This document shows positions 25,087 to 33,326 of a DNA stretch of 64,000 nucleotides, one piece after another. The notes under the pieces were generated by a model, which worked only from the letters and a program-made list of their open reading frames with translations, searched no databases and was not told where the DNA came from. This DNA is from JAUPKT01 sp964427855. GTDB lineage: Bacteria; Desulfobacterota; Desulfomonilia; Desulfomonilales; Desulfomonilaceae. The DNA is taken from assembly GCA_964427855.1 (NCBI GenBank), contig CAYRVH010000013.1, positions 3,256-67,255 of the forward strand, read 5' to 3'. The translations under genes were made by a program, and so were the position numbers. The number at the start of each line of letters is the position of its first letter. Position 1 is the first letter of the stretch.

Positions 25087-27237
25087 TCAGTCCGTAAGCA
25101 CGTGAATAACCAAAAATACCACGAGCGTAATCAAGACATAGCCTGCGTAGGCATTGACGCGTGCTGAATGAATCGCGCCTGTGATTGCGCCGAACCATTG
25201 AAACCATCCACGCAGAGGGTTCAGAACCACCCTGTCCAACACATACGTTTCCTCTCTTCCATTACGGATTGCGGTACGGAAATGGCCTGCGATGGTCTCA
25301 CGCGTATTTTCTGTCATAGATGGCCGAAAAATTGCTTCGAAGATTACCCGAACAGGATTTGAGAAACCTGTGGCAGTGTAGGTCATTTCCGGAAAAAGCC
25401 GGCGTATGCCACCGTCCCACACAGGTTTCCGGAGAACGCCGCGGTTCCTGAAGAGAATCCGCAATATGAGAGCGCTGCCTATGACAAGAATGCCCAGAAC
25501 AACAAAGGTGTACGAGGTGGACATCGCGAAGATCACGGGGTTGCGAGCAGTTCCCTGATGCAAGACCACCAGACCGCGGCCCGGCAACACGGACGATCCT
25601 ACCTGAGCCCCAAGATCATGGAACTCAGCCATAAACGCCGCGCTGAACTTGGGATCCTTATTTTCGTTGCCTGAGAAAAATGGAGGGACCAACTCGTCAG
25701 TCACACTTTGATGTACTACGGGGCTGACCGCGCCGTCTATCACAGGAATGATATAGGTCGGGGTAATTCCGAAGATGAAACATGCTCCTGCCAACATGGC
25801 CATAGACGCGATGGTGGGCCACTTTGCTTCAGCAGCGGATTCTGCCGCTTTAGACCTTGGCATGCCCAGAAAACTCATTCCGTAGGCCTTGACAAAGCAG
25901 GTGACTGCCAGGGCTGCGGTCAAGGCCAGTAGGGCCCCGCATAACGCAAAAGCTATCTTGAGTCCTTTGGCGCTTAGAACGGAGCTCTGAAGAAGAGTTT
26001 GCAGGGTAAGCCACTCGGTGACAAATCCATTGAAGGGCGGCAGGGCGGCAATGGACAGAGCTCCGACTAGAAACCATGCAGAGGTCCACGGCATGCGCCT
26101 GATCAGGCCCCCAAATCGATTCATGTTTCTCCCCCCTACCTTCGAATCGATTGCACCCGCGCCGAGAAATAAGAGAGCCTTGTACAGTGAATGGTTGGCC
26201 GTATGGTAGAGGGCCACGACAAAGGCAATACCAGCCAACGCCGATTGCCCACAGGTGAAAAAAACAAAACCTGCCCCAAGGCAGGCGGTAATGATTCCCA
26301 TATTTTCTATTGAGCTATGGGCTAACATCCGTTTCATATCGTTGTCGATGGTTGCGTAAAGAATCCCAATGAGCGCTGAGATGCTCCCCACGATCAGCGC
26401 CACAATCCCTTGACTAGCATGGCTCACTGGCAAGAGATCGGCATTCACGCGTACGATCCCGTAAATGCCTAGATTGAGAATGACTCCGGACAGTATGGCC
26501 GAGCAGTTGGCTGGCGCGGCTGGATGCGCCCTGGGCAACCAACTGCTTGCAGGTACCAGCCCTGCCTTGACCCCGAAACCAAAGAACGTCAGCAGAAAGA
26601 CTCCCCATCGAGCAACTTCTCCCATGTGACTCGATGCGTTTCTCAAAGCCGAGAAAGTGAGATTTTCCGCCGAGCTGGCTATTATTAAGAGACCCAGGAC
26701 CGCCGCGAATGTCCCTACCTCACTCATAGACAGCAAAAGATAACCGGCACTGGTGACTTCCTCTTCTCTGTGTTCGTAGTTCACCAGTAAATAAGAAAGG
26801 ATCGTCATCAACTCCCAAGCAATCAAGAAAGAAGCGACATCTCCGGCAACCAATGTGAGAATTATTGAGGCAAAAAGGAGATGACCAAAAAAACCAAAAT
26901 ATTTTATGCTGTATCGACCGACATACTTTTCCATGTATTCCACAGAAAACAGTGATATCGGCAGATACACAAGCGCGGCGACGAAAACGAACAAAGCCGA
27001 GATTCCATCCATGTGGAGAGTGATCGGCCCCAATCCGGGGAGTTCCCACAATTGGACATCAAAGGAGCGGCCGAGCAGCAAGACCCCACCGCTAGTCGCG
27101 AGCGCACATGCGGATGCGACGATCCCCAAAAAGGTCTGCATGAACAGGTTCATTCGATCAGGGAGCACAATGGCGAGCAACGCGCCTGTCGTGCACGTCG
27201 CCATGAAGAGGAACAAGAGCATTGGGGCATCGATCAT
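25087..27237 (-). CDS. hyfB: HyfB-like proton/ion-translocating membrane subunit
   Basis: A 716-residue membrane protein of the NuoL/MrpA antiporter-like family. The proton-antiporter core spans about residues 70-430 with the conserved glutamate in FLIAWELMTILSYLLVNYEH, the lysine in FFGFGVKAGLVPASSWLP and HPAAPANCSAILSGV, and DNDMKRMLAHSSIENMGI. The long C-terminal extension with a further membrane-associated segment resembles HyfB/HycC. It would carry ion translocation for the complex encoded upstream. Its ATG overlaps the stop of the small-subunit gene (ATGA), so translation is coupled. It differs from NuoL mainly in operon context and in the loop between the core and the C-terminal part. 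Confidence 0.9.
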   Translation of the reverse strand: MIDAPMLLFLFMATCTTGALLAIVLPDRMNLFMQTFLGIVASACALATSGGVLLLGRSFDVQLWELPGLGPITLHMDGISALFVFVAALVYLPISLFSVEYMEKYVGRYSIKYFGFFGHLLFASIILTLVAGDVASFLIAWELMTILSYLLVNYEHREEEVTSAGYLLLSMSEVGTFAAVLGLLIIASSAENLTFSALRNASSHMGEVARWGVFLLTFFGFGVKAGLVPASSWLPRAHPAAPANCSAILSGVILNLGIYGIVRVNADLLPVSHASQGIVALIVGSISALIGILYATIDNDMKRMLAHSSIENMGIITACLGAGFVFFTCGQSALAGIAFVVALYHTANHSLYKALLFLGAGAIDSKVGGRNMNRFGGLIRRMPWTSAWFLVGALSIAALPPFNGFVTEWLTLQTLLQSSVLSAKGLKIAFALCGALLALTAALAVTCFVKAYGMSFLGMPRSKAAESAAEAKWPTIASMAMLAGACFIFGITPTYIIPVIDGAVSPVVHQSVTDELVPPFFSGNENKDPKFSAAFMAEFHDLGAQVGSSVLPGRGLVVLHQGTARNPVIFAMSTSYTFVVLGILVIGSALILRILFRNRGVLRKPVWDGGIRRLFPEMTYTATGFSNPVRVIFEAIFRPSMTENTRETIAGHFRTAIRNGREETYVLDRVVLNPLRGWFQWFGAITGAIHSARVNAYAGYVLITLVVFLVIHVLTD

Positions 27238-28004
27238 GTTCCACTCCTCCTGTTGATAAATGATATGGTCTCTGATTCACCCGGAGCTTTGCGTCCCGTC
27301 AGAACAAGCAAGCCGTGAATAATAGCTAAAGGCGGGGGGGGGCATCCGGGGATCTCTAAATCCACAGGAAGCACATTCTTGACGCCCCCATACGATGTAA
27401 AGCTCCGGCCGAAAATGCCTCCTGAAAGCGCGCAGGCCCCTACTGCGACCACTCGTTTAGGCGCGGGCATGGCGTCGTAGGCCTTCTCAAGGGGGAGGCG
27501 CATATTGTCCGCGACGGGCCCGGCCACGAGCAGCACGTCGGCGTGTCGTGGAGTAGGGGTCATAAAAAAGCCAAGGCGGTGTATATTGTAGTATGGCTTG
27601 GTCAGTTGCTCGATTTCACTCAGACAAGCGCGACAGGACCCGGCATCGACCACGCGGATATGCAGGGATTGGGAAAAGGGACGCGTCAACGCGCTCGCCG
27701 CGTAGGGGCCCGTCGCGCTGAAGCTAGCCCATTCCCACGAATCTTCCCAATCCAGAGGAGTGGGAGCGCGACGCGCGCAGCGCCGACAAGAGACGCATCG
27801 CCTGTAATCCACGGCTATGCGGCCGTTCTCGGCATTGAGAGCGCCGGTAGGGCACATGTCCTGGGTCAAGGCCTGGTCATGTTCATCCACTATTAAGGTA
27901 TCTGTGGGACGGCCGGGGGAAACACCAGCTGCCGACTCTGAATGACTAGGATACCCGGTTGTCTTGATTCCCCTGCGAATACCCCATAAAACCCATTTAC
28001 TCAC
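27234..28004 (-). CDS. NuoB/HyfI-like small subunit with N-terminal ferredoxin-like domain
   Basis: A 256-residue peripheral subunit. The C-terminal part is the NuoB/hydrogenase-small-subunit fold with [4Fe-4S] ligands C124 and C127 in DAGSCRACLSEI, C191 in VGACALSGG and C221 in IPGCPPPP. The N-terminal part is a reduced ferredoxin: only C51 (MCPTGAL) and C70, C73, C76 (RRCVSCRRCARR) remain, exactly the four cysteines that bind one cluster of a two-cluster ferredoxin. It would pass electrons towards the large subunit. The start is GTG 28004, seven bases after AGGAGG, not an upstream codon inside the preceding gene. It lies 14 bases after the large-subunit stop and overlaps hyfB by four bases. 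Confidence 0.88.
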   Translation of the reverse strand: MSKWVLWGIRRGIKTTGYPSHSESAAGVSPGRPTDTLIVDEHDQALTQDMCPTGALNAENGRIAVDYRRCVSCRRCARRAPTPLDWEDSWEWASFSATGPYAASALTRPFSQSLHIRVVDAGSCRACLSEIEQLTKPYYNIHRLGFFMTPTPRHADVLLVAGPVADNMRLPLEKAYDAMPAPKRVVAVGACALSGGIFGRSFTSYGGVKNVLPVDLEIPGCPPPPLAIIHGLLVLTGRKAPGESETISFINRRSGT

Positions 28005-28018
28005 AGGTTCCCCTCCTG

Positions 28019-29632
28019 TTAACGGTCGCATTCGGCACTGGAAAGCCCAAACGTTGCCATAACGATGGGAAAATCCTGGAATGCGAAGTTCTCGGCGGCT
28101 AAATGGAAGCCATGCCAATTCATAAAAGACGGCGGCGTCACTCGATAGCGCTTTACCAAACCGTCCTCTCCAATACTTACCCAATGGAATGCCGCTCCTA
28201 ATGGAGCTTCCACCCATCCCAAGGCCTGGCCAGACTTCAAACGAAATTCAGTACAGGCGGTGTCGCCAGGCGGTAAAGCAGAGCATAGGCGGTCAATGAT
28301 GTTCGCTGATTCTTCCGCCTCACGAAAAAGCACCCTCAGTCGTGCATAGCCATCTCCTTCAGTTTCCAGCGCAGTCTGGCATTCCACCTGGGATCTGTAC
28401 GGACCATACGGTAGGATTCTCCGCAGATCCCGGGCGATCCCTGACCCTCTCGCGACCGGTCCTACCAGCCCGTACGAAAGAGCCTTTTCTCTGGAAACGA
28501 TCCCGACTTCTTCAATTCGATCTAGGAAGCTGCTCGACAGCCGGAGCATGTCAAACAAATTTCTAAGATCAGACGCGATAGACCTGACGTTGTTTCCAAG
28601 CATTTCACTCTGGTGGCCGGCGAGGTCTATTGAAATTCCGCCGGGCTTGTTGATCCCAAAAAGATATCGGTGCCCTGAAAGAATACAGGAAAGCCTCAGA
28701 AGCTCTTCCTCCAAGATGGACGCTTCACTCGTTGCGACTGCGAGTGCTGTGGAGCCGCAGATACCAGCTATTGCGCCAACGTGATGTCTTAGACGTTCCA
28801 GCTCGGCGAAAAGAACCCTTAAGACCTGTCCACGAGGAGGGGGGATCAGTCCAGAGATTTTTTCGACAGCTTGACAGAACGCAAGCGAGTGAGCAAAGGC
28901 TGATGCGCCAGAGAAGCGCTCAGCCAAAAGAAGTACTTGTTCAACTGGCTGATTTTCTGCCAACTTTTCCACTCCCCGAAATTTGTAAAAAATGCGCAGT
29001 GCGGTTCTCACGACATCTTCACCGACTGTTTCGAGGAAAAACTGGCACGCCTCGGCATAATCTGAATACACAGGCCCGATGGGCATCATAAATGCGCCTT
29101 GAGCCTCAAGTATTCTCAGGGGACGCCATTCCGGATCAACCTCGCGATGCACATAAGGCTTTGAAGCGTCGAAGCTTTTCTTCATGGGATTGACGCATTC
29201 AGGCCACTCTTCGTGCAGGACAAAATCACCAAGCTTCGGATGCCCCTCAAAGGAGATGCCAAAGAGGTCTTCGACCTCCCGTTCGTGCCAATCTGCAGCA
29301 TGCACCTCCGCACTGATACTGGGCATCACGGTATTGGTTTTTGGCTGTTCCACGCAGACATGGACTGCGTCGATTTCGGCGTCTCCATAGAAAATGTAAC
29401 GAAAAAGCCAGTGAGACTCTTCTTCTTGCACGATCAAGGTGGCGAGAGCATAATCGTTCTCGCGGAAGAGCCACTCACACAAATCCTTGAGAGTAGAGTT
29501 CCCGCACGTAATCAGGGCGCCCCGATCTTCTCCTTCTTCAACCGGCCCACTGACTTCTATGCCGGGCCAGCGGGAACGAATTCCGTCGATGAGATCTTTT
29601 CGTGTCGGCCGTCCTTTGATGGATTCATCCAT
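28019..29632 (-). CDS. HyfG/NuoCD-like large subunit lacking the NiFe ligands
   Basis: A 537-residue fusion of a NuoC-like domain (about 1-165, with HEREVEDLFGISFEGHP) and a NuoD/hydrogenase-large-subunit domain. In [NiFe] hydrogenases of group 4 the first ligand motif is ERxCGxCxxxHS; here it is ERFSGASAFAHS, with Ser at both cysteine positions (241 and 244). The second motif, normally DPCxxC near the C-terminus, is GLSSAEC at the extreme end and also lacks the pair. The protein therefore should not hold a NiFe site and cannot work as a hydrogenase. This is the pattern described for energy-converting-hydrogenase-related (Ehr) complexes. Flanking genes encode the membrane and small subunits with gaps of 6 and 14 bases. 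Confidence 0.9.
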   Translation of the reverse strand: MDESIKGRPTRKDLIDGIRSRWPGIEVSGPVEEGEDRGALITCGNSTLKDLCEWLFRENDYALATLIVQEEESHWLFRYIFYGDAEIDAVHVCVEQPKTNTVMPSISAEVHAADWHEREVEDLFGISFEGHPKLGDFVLHEEWPECVNPMKKSFDASKPYVHREVDPEWRPLRILEAQGAFMMPIGPVYSDYAEACQFFLETVGEDVVRTALRIFYKFRGVEKLAENQPVEQVLLLAERFSGASAFAHSLAFCQAVEKISGLIPPPRGQVLRVLFAELERLRHHVGAIAGICGSTALAVATSEASILEEELLRLSCILSGHRYLFGINKPGGISIDLAGHQSEMLGNNVRSIASDLRNLFDMLRLSSSFLDRIEEVGIVSREKALSYGLVGPVARGSGIARDLRRILPYGPYRSQVECQTALETEGDGYARLRVLFREAEESANIIDRLCSALPPGDTACTEFRLKSGQALGWVEAPLGAAFHWVSIGEDGLVKRYRVTPPSFMNWHGFHLAAENFAFQDFPIVMATFGLSSAECDR

Positions 29633-29638
29633 TTCCCA

Positions 29639-31087
29639 TTACCTCCCAAGCGCATTGGACGCATGGCGCAAAAGTTCCATGAGGGAATTTGGCATGAACA
29701 AACCGAATAGGGCCACTGGAATCGCTGCAAGAACAATGGAGAAGACATAGCTCAGGGGAAGACTGGGCCGCTTGAGCTTTGCCATGGGTTCGCCAAAGAC
29801 CATGCGTGACAAGTGAAACGTGACGCCGCAGAAAGCAATTACTATGAAAAGGGCCAAAAGCCCCGTTGCCACATACTGGCCGCTTGAAATGCCTGCCCGC
29901 AATATGTTGAGCTCACTCAAGAACACCGCAAATGGAGGAGCTCCCGAAATTGCGAAGGCGCCAATGAGCAAAGCCGCCCCCAAAAATGGCGATTCATGAA
30001 CCAGTCCCTTGATCGATCCAATATCTCGTGCACCTGTGATCCGTAGAACTCCGCCTGCCGCAAGAAAGCAGAGCGATTTGGCAAAGGAGTGGCTCATCAT
30101 CTGATAAGTGGCTCCAAAGTAACCGGCAGAGCCTCCCAGCCCGACTGCCACCAAAATGATGCCCATGTGTTCGATAGTCGAGAAGGCAAGCAGCCGCTTA
30201 TATTCTCGCACCTGAAGCAGCAAAAGAGCCGCAAACGCACACGTTATAAGGCCGAATGCAAGAATCCACTTTTCCGACGTCGCGCCCAGGGCGCCTTGGG
30301 CGCACGGTACCATTTTCATGAGGCAGTAAAGCGCCGTGGAAGTCTCGACGCCGGACAAGAGCGCGCAAATTGACGATGGCGCTTGACTGTGGGCGTCTGG
30401 GAGCCAGGTGTGGAGGGGAACGAGGCCGGCCTTTGTGCCAAACCCGACAAGCACGAACAGAAAGGCGGTCTGCACAAGAATAGGGGGCATGTTCGGAGTG
30501 GAGTTCAACAGAGCGCCCCAGGTAAACGTATCCCCACCCGTCATGACAACCCCCCAGTACAGCAGCAATATGCCGAACAAGGCGAGGGCTGCGCCCATAC
30601 AAGTCAATACCGCATATTTCCAGGCCGCCTCTATTGCTTCGGGGGTGTTTGGGAAGCTCACCAGGAAGACCGACAAGAGGGTCGTGAGTTCCACCGCCAT
30701 CCAGACCAATGTCAACTGAGCTAAGATCGGCACCGCCAACATTGAAGCGAGGAATAGGTTGTAGCGCCAATAGTAGCGGCGTACTCGCACAGCCCCGTTT
30801 GGCTCGACGATATTTTTGGTATATCCCCACGAAAAGATGGCCGCAGTAAAACCCACGAAAGAGACAAGCAATAATAGCAAGCCTCCAAATGCATCGCACT
30901 CAAGCCAGTCTTTCACGGCTACGATCGGTACGCCGCCGGATACCTTGAGTACCACGAACCATGACGCGGCAAATACCAGCAACGAGGCGAAAATTGTCAA
31001 TGCAGCTGTAAAATTACGGTTCTTCACAGGAAACAGCGAAACTACAGCAGTCAGTAAGGGTATCCCGAGGATGCAAAAGATTTCCAT
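29639..31087 (-). CDS. hyfF: HyfF-like antiporter-type membrane subunit
   Basis: A 482-residue NuoN/NuoM-like membrane protein with about fourteen helices. The antiporter core shows LVWMAVELTTLLSVFLVSF with the conserved glutamate, FGTKAGLVPLHTWLPDAHSQAPSSICALLSGV with lysine and histidine of the half-channels, and REYKRLLAFSTIEHMGIIL. Together with the HyfB-like protein it gives the complex two ion-pumping modules. It is spaced 6 bases from both neighbours' reading frames (hyfE stop upstream, large subunit downstream), so it is firmly inside the operon. The short C-terminus lacks the long lateral helix of NuoL. Confidence 0.9.
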   Translation of the reverse strand: MEIFCILGIPLLTAVVSLFPVKNRNFTAALTIFASLLVFAASWFVVLKVSGGVPIVAVKDWLECDAFGGLLLLLVSFVGFTAAIFSWGYTKNIVEPNGAVRVRRYYWRYNLFLASMLAVPILAQLTLVWMAVELTTLLSVFLVSFPNTPEAIEAAWKYAVLTCMGAALALFGILLLYWGVVMTGGDTFTWGALLNSTPNMPPILVQTAFLFVLVGFGTKAGLVPLHTWLPDAHSQAPSSICALLSGVETSTALYCLMKMVPCAQGALGATSEKWILAFGLITCAFAALLLLQVREYKRLLAFSTIEHMGIILVAVGLGGSAGYFGATYQMMSHSFAKSLCFLAAGGVLRITGARDIGSIKGLVHESPFLGAALLIGAFAISGAPPFAVFLSELNILRAGISSGQYVATGLLALFIVIAFCGVTFHLSRMVFGEPMAKLKRPSLPLSYVFSIVLAAIPVALFGLFMPNSLMELLRHASNALGR

Positions 31088-31093
31088 GAAGCG

Positions 31094-31777
31094 CTATTCC
31101 TCCCTCAGCGTGACCAGATCTCCCACCGCAGTGGTTCCCACTCGTTCGTGAACTTTCATTACGAGAACCACCATCACCCTGGTGATGATGAGCACATCAA
31201 AAGCGGCCGACAGTTCGGCAATGAGAGGAAGGTGAGGAGCAATGGCGATTCCTGCAAAGAACGCCCCGTTTTCCATGGACAAAATGGCTATGATTTGGGG
31301 TACCCCCTCTCGTCTCACCGTCATTGCGTAGGCGCCCAGGAGCAGCCCGGCCATGCCTATAGGCAGGTACATCCCAGCCGCCCCTTTTGGGGCGACCGCA
31401 GTAATGCGAACCGACACAAAATATGAAAACACAACGATGGCCAAGGCAATCAAAAGCGAAGTGGGGATATTGAGGACCTGCGATATCTCTCTTCGAGCGC
31501 GAAGCTCGTCCCCCAGCGTCTTGAGTAGAAGCCACGGTATCAATACGATCTTTACGACAACAGTGATTGCCCCCACTGCAAACAGGGACGCCGAGCCATT
31601 GAGATAGCCGAGCACGAAAGCAGACAATGCCAAAAACGCTGATTGAAGCATAAACGTGCGTAAGCACGCGAGGACCTGCCTCGTTGCAACGAGTCCGAAT
31701 GCTGTCAGAAGAAAGAGCCCAGCGGCTAACGCGCTGACCTCGTTCAAGAAAAGGTTCGATGTCAATGTGTCAGGCAT
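31094..31777 (-). CDS. hyfE: HyfE-like membrane subunit
   Basis: A 227-residue protein with six to seven hydrophobic helices, resembling HyfE, whose first part corresponds to NuoK. The conserved acidic position in the NuoK-like part is probably the glutamate of ILSMENGAFF, a HyfE/NuoK signature (SMENG). It would help form the ion path next to the antiporter-like subunits. It starts nine bases after the hyfC stop and ends six bases before hyfF starts, so it is co-translated with them. No separate NuoJ-like subunit is present, as is usual for Hyf-type complexes. Confidence 0.88.
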   Translation of the reverse strand: MPDTLTSNLFLNEVSALAAGLFLLTAFGLVATRQVLACLRTFMLQSAFLALSAFVLGYLNGSASLFAVGAITVVVKIVLIPWLLLKTLGDELRARREISQVLNIPTSLLIALAIVVFSYFVSVRITAVAPKGAAGMYLPIGMAGLLLGAYAMTVRREGVPQIIAILSMENGAFFAGIAIAPHLPLIAELSAAFDVLIITRVMVVLVMKVHERVGTTAVGDLVTLREE

Positions 31778-31786
31778 AGTTCCATC

Positions 31787-32737
31787 CTAGAATTGCAAGA
31801 GTCTCGTCATGACCGCAGCGACTGCAGCAACGAACGCCGCGCCTAGAAACTCTGGGATTCGAAAAAGTCTCAGCTTTGCGAGGGATGATTCAATGATTAC
31901 AAGAATAAGAATGAAAATGAGCATCTTGAGTAAAATCAAGGGTACGGCCAAGAGGACTTCGCCGATACGATCTCCCTGCGCTAAACCCCATGGGGTCACA
32001 AGTACGTTGAGAAATATGCAGAAGAGAACGAACACCTTCATGCATCCTCCCCATTTCATGAGGGCTGCCCCTCGACCCGAATATTCTAAGCCCTTGGATT
32101 CGTCCACCATTGCCAACTCGAAATGCCCGGATGGACTATCAACGGGAATACTTCCCGTTTCGGCTATGATGAGCATGACAAAAGCGATCATGACCAGCAC
32201 ATGCGCTGGTTCAAAGAAATTGGCCAAGGGCGTCACCCAGTGTTTCTGAACTATGTAGGGGATAGTGGAGCCAGCTACGAACGAAACGGTGAAAAAAACG
32301 ATCATAAAAACTGGTTCAGCAAGGAAGCCAACCATTCTCGTCCGGCTGGCGCCCATTGGACCGTAAGGGTTTGCAGTATCAATAGCCGCCAGGGTGGCGA
32401 AGAAGCCGCCGAGCGCCAAAATAAAACCTCCCCCAAGCATGTCCGCCATGAAAGCGAAAAAGAGAGGGTAGCCGGTAAGGACAGGGATAAGCAGCGCCAC
32501 AAAGATGGGTGTTACGAACACGACGTATGGTGCAACGCGGAAGATCCAAGACGAATATTCTGATACAATCTCATCTTTATGGAACAGCTTCCAGATGTCA
32601 TAGTACGGTTGAAATATACTTGGACCCCGTTTTGATTGAATCCTTTCTTTCAGCCGATTGAGCACCCCCTTGACTAAGGGCGAAAAAGCCATCACGACGA
32701 TCACCTGAATCACATTCAAGAGGATTTTGACTTCCAA
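31787..32737 (-). CDS. hyfC: HyfC/NuoH-like membrane anchor subunit
   Basis: A 316-residue membrane protein of the NuoH/HyfC family, which links the peripheral arm to the membrane arm. Conserved features are the cytoplasmic loop RIQSKRGPSIFQPYYDIWKLFHKDE and the acidic loop ETGSIPVDSPSGHFELAMVDESKGLEYSG that lines the quinone-like cavity in complex I. The start is a TTG at 32737 with GGAGG seven bases upstream; the longer frame back to 32821 would run through the terminator-side leader and is not favoured. It is the first gene of the operon, preceded by an attenuator-like leader of about 200 bases and a promoter-like sequence. Confidence 0.9.
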   Translation of the reverse strand: MEVKILLNVIQVIVVMAFSPLVKGVLNRLKERIQSKRGPSIFQPYYDIWKLFHKDEIVSEYSSWIFRVAPYVVFVTPIFVALLIPVLTGYPLFFAFMADMLGGGFILALGGFFATLAAIDTANPYGPMGASRTRMVGFLAEPVFMIVFFTVSFVAGSTIPYIVQKHWVTPLANFFEPAHVLVMIAFVMLIIAETGSIPVDSPSGHFELAMVDESKGLEYSGRGAALMKWGGCMKVFVLFCIFLNVLVTPWGLAQGDRIGEVLLAVPLILLKMLIFILILVIIESSLAKLRLFRIPEFLGAAFVAAVAAVMTRLLQF

Positions 32738-32810
32738 TGGCGTTCCTCCGTGCACATAGATGTCGATGCCATTACAGCCCAGTAGCCGTTCCTCGGCTCT
32801 GGTTGTACAC

Positions 32811-32883
32811 AAAAAACCCACCTCGCTTTTCAGTCGGTGGGGTAGGGGTACAGCTTGACTCCTACCCGTTATGGTTAGGAGTC
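32811..32883 (-). promoter_or_regulatory. Candidate transcription attenuator in the leader of the hyfCEFGIB-like operon
   Basis: On the minus strand three alternative stems can be drawn. First, an 8-bp stem pairs 32857-32864 with 32876-32883 (GACTCCTA/TAGGAGTC). Second, a 7-bp stem pairs CCTACCC (32861-32867) with GGGTAGG (32840-32846). Third, a 6-bp stem pairs 32817-32822 with 32836-32841 (CCCACC/GGTGGG) and is followed directly by six Ts (32816-32811). The third is an intrinsic terminator; the second overlaps both others, as an antiterminator would. The layout fits a riboswitch or attenuator about 75-145 bases upstream of the TTG start. No known riboswitch class was recognised. Confidence 0.55.
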
Positions 32884-32941
32884 ATAAGCTCTGATCAGTT
32901 ATTTTTGAGCGGTTGGGGCAGACTCCATTGCCTGTCAATGA

Positions 32942-32970
32942 AATCTACCAAAGCCTCACGCGCCTGTCAA
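32942..32970 (-). promoter_or_regulatory. Candidate sigma70-type promoter of the hyf-like operon
   Basis: On the minus strand, TTGACA (32970-32965) is separated by 17 bases from TAGATT (32947-32942). Transcription would begin near 32935, giving a leader of about 200 bases that contains the attenuator-like structure. A second TTGACA at 32938-32933 has no good -10 partner. Confidence 0.45.
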
Positions 32971-33326
32971 GTTGCGCGGCCAACAAAGTTTCACTGAAAA
33001 ACCGGACTCTGAACCCTAATTTGACTGTTGTCTGATCTACGATACTCGCCCACCTCGTTGGGAGAATCGACGATTGCAGGGGCATTTTGACAATTTCCCC
33101 CGGTGAGGTACTTCTCCACTTTGCAAAAAATCTCCGCATTTCCAATTGCATAAGACTTCAATCTGAGGCCCTCGTGCAATAAATTAGAACCCCCACGTCA
33201 AGCGCCGGGAACCTCTGGATTCTCTGGTCCCCTCATTTTTCGGACCATATCCGTTTCGAATATGCTTGCCCGCCAATCACGCTGAAGCTATCTTTTCACC
33301 AAGGCAACCGTGAAAGGAACTCATTC
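32971..33326. other. Intergenic region between the hyf-like operon and thpR
   Basis: About 356 bases between divergent genes. A minus-strand 62-codon frame (32991-33179, TTG start) looks weakly protein-like, but it has no convincing ribosome binding site and overlaps another frame of similar length; I do not call it. The ribosome binding site AAGGAA for the plus-strand gene lies at the right end. No repeat or mobile element was recognised. Confidence 0.5.

Noticed and set aside
30198..30899. A 233-codon minus-strand frame
   Set aside because: A shadow in another frame of the hyfF-like gene; no membrane or domain pattern.
25087..32737. Calling this operon a [NiFe] hydrogenase-4 or formate hydrogenlyase
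   Set aside because: All four NiFe ligand cysteines are replaced in the large subunit, so hydrogenase activity is not expected.
32811..32883. An IS200/IS605 transposon end
   Set aside because: The hairpins at first resembled the right end of such elements, but the T-run, the alternative stems and the position in an operon leader fit an attenuator better, and no transposase is near.
32991..33179. A 62-codon minus-strand frame
   Set aside because: Weakly protein-like, but it competes with another frame of equal length and has no start signal.
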